Positions 30,963-34,980 of a DNA stretch of 34,980 nt are shown here, piece by piece (the first letter of the stretch is position 1; every line of letters starts with the position of its first letter). The stretch is from Liolophura sinensis (taxonomy: Eukaryota > Mollusca > Polyplacophora > Chitonida > Chitonidae). The notes under the pieces are model-generated. The model ran no database searches. It was not told the origin of the DNA and saw only the letters and a program-made list of their open reading frames with translations. Location: assembly GCF_032854445.1 (NCBI RefSeq), contig NW_027018368.1:1-34980 (forward strand). Reading direction: 5' to 3'. Position numbers and translations under genes: made by a program.

Positions 30963-31724
30963 CCCTTTGTAGCGGCAATTCCATGACTATGGCTTGACGG
31001 CGGATGTGACAATACATGTTTTGGAAACCAGTATATACTGATGCGTTTTAGTCACCCTTCTACAAACTGCTATACAGTGTTCAGTGTAAAGTTATAAATA
31101 GGTCCATATTGAACTTCACACATCTATTATGCGGAACTATGGTGGTTGTGACAAGGCCGAAATGTTTTAATAAATGGTACAGAGAATAAGGGATGTGTGT
31201 CTTCATATTTTTTGTTTTGCTTTTTTTTAACAAATCTTTGAAACACTTATGGCTACAATATAATCAAGGGATTTCGCATAACGATATGACATGTTTCCCA
31301 GATTCGATGGACAATTCTGATGAGAAGAAACAAAACTGAATAATTGTGCGATTCAAAAGAGTAAGGCATCGTACACAGATATGAATGATTAGACTTACAC
31401 CTAGCATGTACTTCATTCTGAACAACGTACTTTATTAACATATTGAGTTGGGAGTAGAAATTATCTCGGAAGTGACAAAATTGCTTTTGGAATGGTAGCA
31501 AACAAAGACCAACATTTGTGTCAGCACAATTCTAAAGCTAGCCGATCCAGTGGCCTGGAGTTATTTAATGTTATTTAATTTTGGTTGGTTTGGTTGCCTG
31601 TTCGTCCATTTAGCTATCCCTGTTGAAGTTTTTTTCCTTTAACTTTCCGTTATAAAGTTGATTGTTTCTCCAAAATTATGATTTTTAAGACAATGAATAA
31701 TGCGTATGTTTTAATGATACGAAA

Positions 31725-31928
31725 GTGGTTTTTGTGTTTACTTATTCGCCTACACTTATACATGCTGGCGAGGAAGATGTTGATGTTGTTGATTCAGTAA
31801 AAAACACCAGTAGAAGCCTTAGCAGATTGAGGGGGGAAAAATGGCTCGAGAATCCAGAAGAAATCTACACCGGATGGAAGGCAGTACGATCCATATTAGA
31901 CACGGTGCGTCGTGAACGCTTGAATTGA
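31725..31928 (+). CDS. Possible coding fragment, unrecognised
   Basis: A 67-codon plus-strand frame whose second part, AGEEDVDVVDSVKNTSRSLS then RLRGEKWLENPEEIYTGWKA, has protein-like charged composition. No acceptor or upstream exon is evident, and a GTGCGT donor-like site lies near the end. It could be an exon or a decayed element. Confidence 0.25.
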   Translation: MVFVFTYSPTLIHAGEEDVDVVDSVKNTSRSLSRLRGEKWLENPEEIYTGWKAVRSILDTVRRERLN

Positions 31929-32514
31929 TTGATGGCGCAGACAATTTCATTTCAAAACTGCCTTAGTTTTCGGAGATAACCTCGCCTGTTGAGAAGAAAT
32001 GAAAAACCCCCTGTTCTAGGCACCAGGCATTCTCCCTATGCAGACCATCATCCCTGGTCAGTATAGTATACGAACAGACAAATGGTCACCGGTGCTAGGC
32101 TGATTTCGAACATTCACAAGTAACGTTCCACGATGATTGACACTTGGCTCTGTAACGAACATGCATTATTTATTATTCATTGGGATTATCGCTGGCGCAT
32201 GCTAACGTATCAAAGACAAAGGTCAGACACGGAATCGTAACTAAGTCATGTTGGCCAAGTGCAAGCACGCCTTTAGCACTACAACTCTCGGTTAGGTGCC
32301 ACTGACACCCCATGACGTTTCAACAGTTACTTTTGCACCGTCCAGTACCCGAATCTTGGCTTTCTCTTATCGCTTCCTCCACTCAAAGAAGACCAGCCCA
32401 GATAGCTTCGGGGGCGGTAGATCCAGTGTTAATCCTGGATTGGGTCACACCTAAGAGTTTAAAATAGGAAGTTGTAACTTCTTCGCTTGGCGTTCAGCCT
32501 TGAGGGATGGTGCA

Positions 32515-32742
32515 ACTACTGGTTGACCGTATCAGTATAATGGCTCGGGTGGGGCAACTTATTTGCCTTCGTTAAGTCGTCTGAGTGAAGCAGCACTAGA
32601 TAAAAGAGCGGAGGAAATACCGCCCTGCAACAAGGAGGCACATTACATGCACTCTAGGGACTCGGTCGTCGTCATATGGTCGCCAAGTACGACGTTAACT
32701 CCTTATACAAGCACTCACTCATTCACTCACTCACTCAAAGAA
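32515..32742 (+). mobile_element. Dispersed repeat with (CACT)n-type tail
   Basis: GTATCAGTATAATGGCTCGG, then GAGTGAAGCAGCACTAGATA, then TACGACGTTAACTCC and a CACTCACTCATTCACTCACT tail. This layout is that of a retroposed short repeat common in molluscan DNA (from memory). A minus copy lies at 15045-15185. Confidence 0.65.
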
Positions 32743-33400
32743 ATCTGAACCGTCAGTAAACAACAATCTCTTGTTTGCCTGGCGCCGAACCTTTCCCTCC
32801 ATTACACCTGAATTTGTTTTAGTAAGATTTTATGATGTCTGTAAGTTCGGCGAGAAAAGTTTCCAAGGTGAACGAGGTTACGACAGGAATGGTGGCAAAC
32901 AAAGACTCCGAAATGTTGTATGTGCAGATTTTTTTATATAACCGTTTAAATGCCATGTGTCGTCAAAGACGCCCAATCAAGACATTATTGTGCCAGCGTT
33001 AAGCGACGACATGTTTCGACTTTGCAAGAAAACGACCAGTGAAAAATTGCTTTTTTGAGGAGTTGTGTAAAATTATTCCGCATAAAAATTGTCCGGGTTA
33101 TCACATGTGATTTATTCAGCAAATATACGGGATCCTTGCATTCTCAGTGACTTTGTGCAATATCTGTAACTTGCTACGGATTTGAACTTTGATATGGAAT
33201 TCATGCCTGGAATATTCATTGTCTGCCCGGCATCATTAAAAACTGATGACCGCTTCTCTTTTGTGTGTTACCGGCTTTATTTCTTATTTGTATAATTTCT
33301 TACATACCTTTGTCTTCGGGAGTTAGTGTTAAACGTTGTTGTGGAAATGGACCTTGCGATTATCGACTTGGAACGCCCTTTACGGACTACGAATGGTATA
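32743..33400. other. Intergenic stretch, no gene seen
   Basis: Non-repetitive sequence with only short ORFs. The ORF starting at 33265 runs into the SINE and is not considered coding. Confidence 0.5.
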
Positions 33401-33424
33401 GGAATGTCGGACTTGAAGCTTATA

Positions 33425-33614
33425 TTCAAGTCCAGCTCATGCTGGCTTCCTCTCCGACCGTACGTGGGAAGGTCTGTCAGTAAACTGCGGATGGTCGTGG
33501 GTTTCCCCCGGGCTGTGCCCGGTTTCCACCCACCATAATGCTGGCCGCATTCGTATAAATGAAATATTCTTGAGTACAGCGTAAAACACCAATCAAATAA
33601 ATAAATAAATAAAT
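33425..33614 (+). mobile_element. 5'-truncated SINE, plus orientation
   Basis: It begins at the B-box region (TTCAAGTCCAGCTCATGCTG) and runs through the complete body to GCGTAAAACACCAATCAAAT and an (AAAT)n tail. The tRNA A box is absent, so it is 5'-truncated. The body is very similar to the 26224 copy. Confidence 0.9.
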
Positions 33615-34035
33615 GAGGATTTAGCACGTTTAATAAATATATTTGCACCATTATTTGGTCTCTTCAGCTAAAAAATGTGTTCAAGCTGATTTTTGCTCAT
33701 ATTTATATTTTTAATATAGTCATAAGCATTATCATAATTCAGATTAAATGGATATGTTTGGTTATAAACCTCAAATTTACATTCAAATAAATTTATTAGA
33801 CATGGTTCACAACCTTCTTCAAAACATTATTATACAGTGGCAATAAATACCAAAAGGTGGTCCCAAAAATCCACCATACAAGAAAATTTTCAAAAACCCC
33901 TTTCTCCTGAAGAAAAAAATGAAAAAGATTCAAGCTGATTATTTTGTTTTCCATTCATCAGATCCTTTGTGTAAAGTCAACGTAAATTTTCATGCATCTA
34001 CTGATATAGTTTTTCCTTCCATTTTTTAACCGAGA
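33615..34035. other. Intergenic stretch, no gene seen
   Basis: AT-rich. GGTGGTCCCAAAAATCCACC at 33855-33874 is a small hairpin-forming motif, also seen in a variant form near 2111-2130. Confidence 0.5.
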
Positions 34036-34059
34036 GTGGCATTAGGGTCACCCCCAAAC

Positions 34060-34980
34060 ATGTCGGCATCAATACCGTTATCAACAACAACTGAAATGAG
34101 TTTTTATCGACCCGTAATGGTGGACCAACACGTGCAGCGTTCTTCAACTGGGACAGAAGACCAAGTAGAATATAGATCCCTCCAGCGAGTACGTCATGGC
34201 TTCCTGTCTACATCAAAAATCATCGAAGTTCTGTCCGCCAAGGACCAGGTGGTTTTTGACTGGGTTCCTTGTGGCGAGGAAAACAACGTGTTCTTTCTAG
34301 TTGACGAGCGTTGTAACAGGGACAGCTGATTGGCCTACTCGCGACATGTCTTTGCCGACGATTGTGGGGTATGGGACAGTAAGAAGGGAACCACGAGGAA
34401 TTACTACTTCGTCAAGGTCAGCGAGGGTAAACTAAAGTCGGCGTACTAAAAAATCAAGGTGTACTGCAGGGATAAACGGATAAGAGGTAAACTTTGTGCC
34501 AGTGTCACCTCAGCCAGACGAAGAGAACGTTATAAAGTTCCATCGTTATTACGCGACGCTGAAGAACGGCCCTGGGTACAGAAAGCGTGTTACGTGCGTC
34601 AGTGGTGCGGGGTTCTCTGGCGTCGCCTTAATTGAGTGTAGAAGGAAGAGGAACCCTTTGCCGTCGGTACATGGGAATTCCAAGTCGAATTCACCTTACA
34701 ATCGGACGGATCTAAAAATCATGAGGCGCTTTGGAACATTGGCAACGTCAAAGGCTCCTCGTAAGGTGTACAAGGAAATGTTAGAATCCGAAAGCTTCTC
34801 AGCGCCGAGGGATTATAAGCAAGTTCGTGACAAGAAGTACGACGACGCCAAAAAGATGAAACGACCACCAAGGTCGTGTTGCCGATGTGAACAATGAGAT
34901 CATAGATCTTCTAGCAACGTTGGAAGGCAGCTCTCACGTGCAACAGGTCGTCTGCCGAAAGGGCAAGAAGCCATGTTTAA
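34060..34980 (+). pseudogene. Decayed ORF, leading part of a probable MULE-like transposon protein, cut by the window end
   Basis: Conceptual reading starts MSASIPLSTTTEMSFYRPVM. TGA at 34327-34329 interrupts it, but the same frame continues sensibly (FADDCGVWDSKKGTTRNYYF) to a TAA at 34447-34449. A frameshift near 34475-34490 leads into FVPVSPQPDEENVIKFHRYY, then HGNSKSNSPYNRTDL and KAPRKVYKEML. A second shift near 34885 leads into NNEIIDLLATLEGSSHVQQV, which is open to the window edge. This organisation resembles, from memory, multi-copy bivalve or gastropod proteins that carry a MULE-type transposase downstream. The transposase itself is outside the window, so the assignment is tentative; the breakage is direct observation. 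Confidence 0.55.

Larger units (their letters stand above)
29434..31720. other. Upstream flank of FAPP2
   Basis: The FAPP2 promoter is expected here, but no TATA box or initiator can be named confidently. It holds an AAAT microsatellite (30015-30056), a candidate first exon (30333-30453) and a CRE-like cluster (30924-30962). Confidence 0.4.

Noticed and set aside
33265-33651. Overlapping ORFs on both strands near 33.4 kb
   Set aside because: They run through a SINE copy, and the same peptide pieces appear at other SINE insertions in the window.

Overview
The window looks like nuclear DNA of a lophotrochozoan animal, most likely a mollusc. The evidence is intron-rich GT-AG gene structure, AT-rich non-coding DNA, tRNA-derived SINEs with (AAAT)n tails and genuine target-site duplications, a dispersed repeat ending in a (CACT)n-type tail of the sort common in molluscan genomes, and very heavy minisatellite content. 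No prokaryotic gene, rRNA, functional tRNA or CRISPR array is present.

One gene can be fully supported: a PLEKHA8/FAPP2-type glycolipid transfer protein on the minus strand, 29433 down to 11620. I reconstructed 12 coding exons with consistent GT-AG boundaries and phases, giving 504 codons plus stop: an N-terminal PI4P-binding PH domain (exons 1-3), a helical segment and Ser-rich linker (exons 4-7), and a C-terminal GLTP fold (exons 8-12) with the expected Asp-Asn-Lys, Trp and His ligand residues. One codon of exon 7, in the linker, is TAA in this sequence (17131-17133). It lies in the frame fixed by splice phase on both sides. Read literally it cuts the protein to 253 aa, a FAPP1-like PH-only product. 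A sequencing error or polymorphism is the main alternative.

Layout. 1-5165: intergenic AT-rich DNA with microsatellites, a 39-bp triple inverted-repeat cluster, a partial MITE and an 18/36-bp minisatellite (3561-4442). 5170-8976: a 39-bp satellite array of about 98 copies with internal block duplications. 9000-11600: a MITE, a 41-bp array, a possible small plus-strand exon, and the 3' flank of FAPP2. 11620-29433: the FAPP2 gene, whose introns hold 21-bp, 41-bp, 25-bp and 60-bp arrays, SINEs and MITEs; two phase-compatible exon-like segments of an unrecognised protein lie inside intron 2. 29434-33980: upstream flank with a CRE-like cluster, a (CACT)n-tailed repeat and a 5'-truncated SINE. 34060-34980: a decayed ORF resembling the leading part of a mollusc transposon-type protein, running off the window.

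About 11 kb (close to a third) is tandem array. Several periods (18, 21, 39, 60 bp) are multiples of three, so long ORFs appear on both strands there; I treat these as artefacts. I did not find a new enzymatic or defence system. The points most worth checking are the in-frame stop in FAPP2, a minisatellite built from a duplicated splice acceptor, a four-copy MITE family, and the candidate nested exons.
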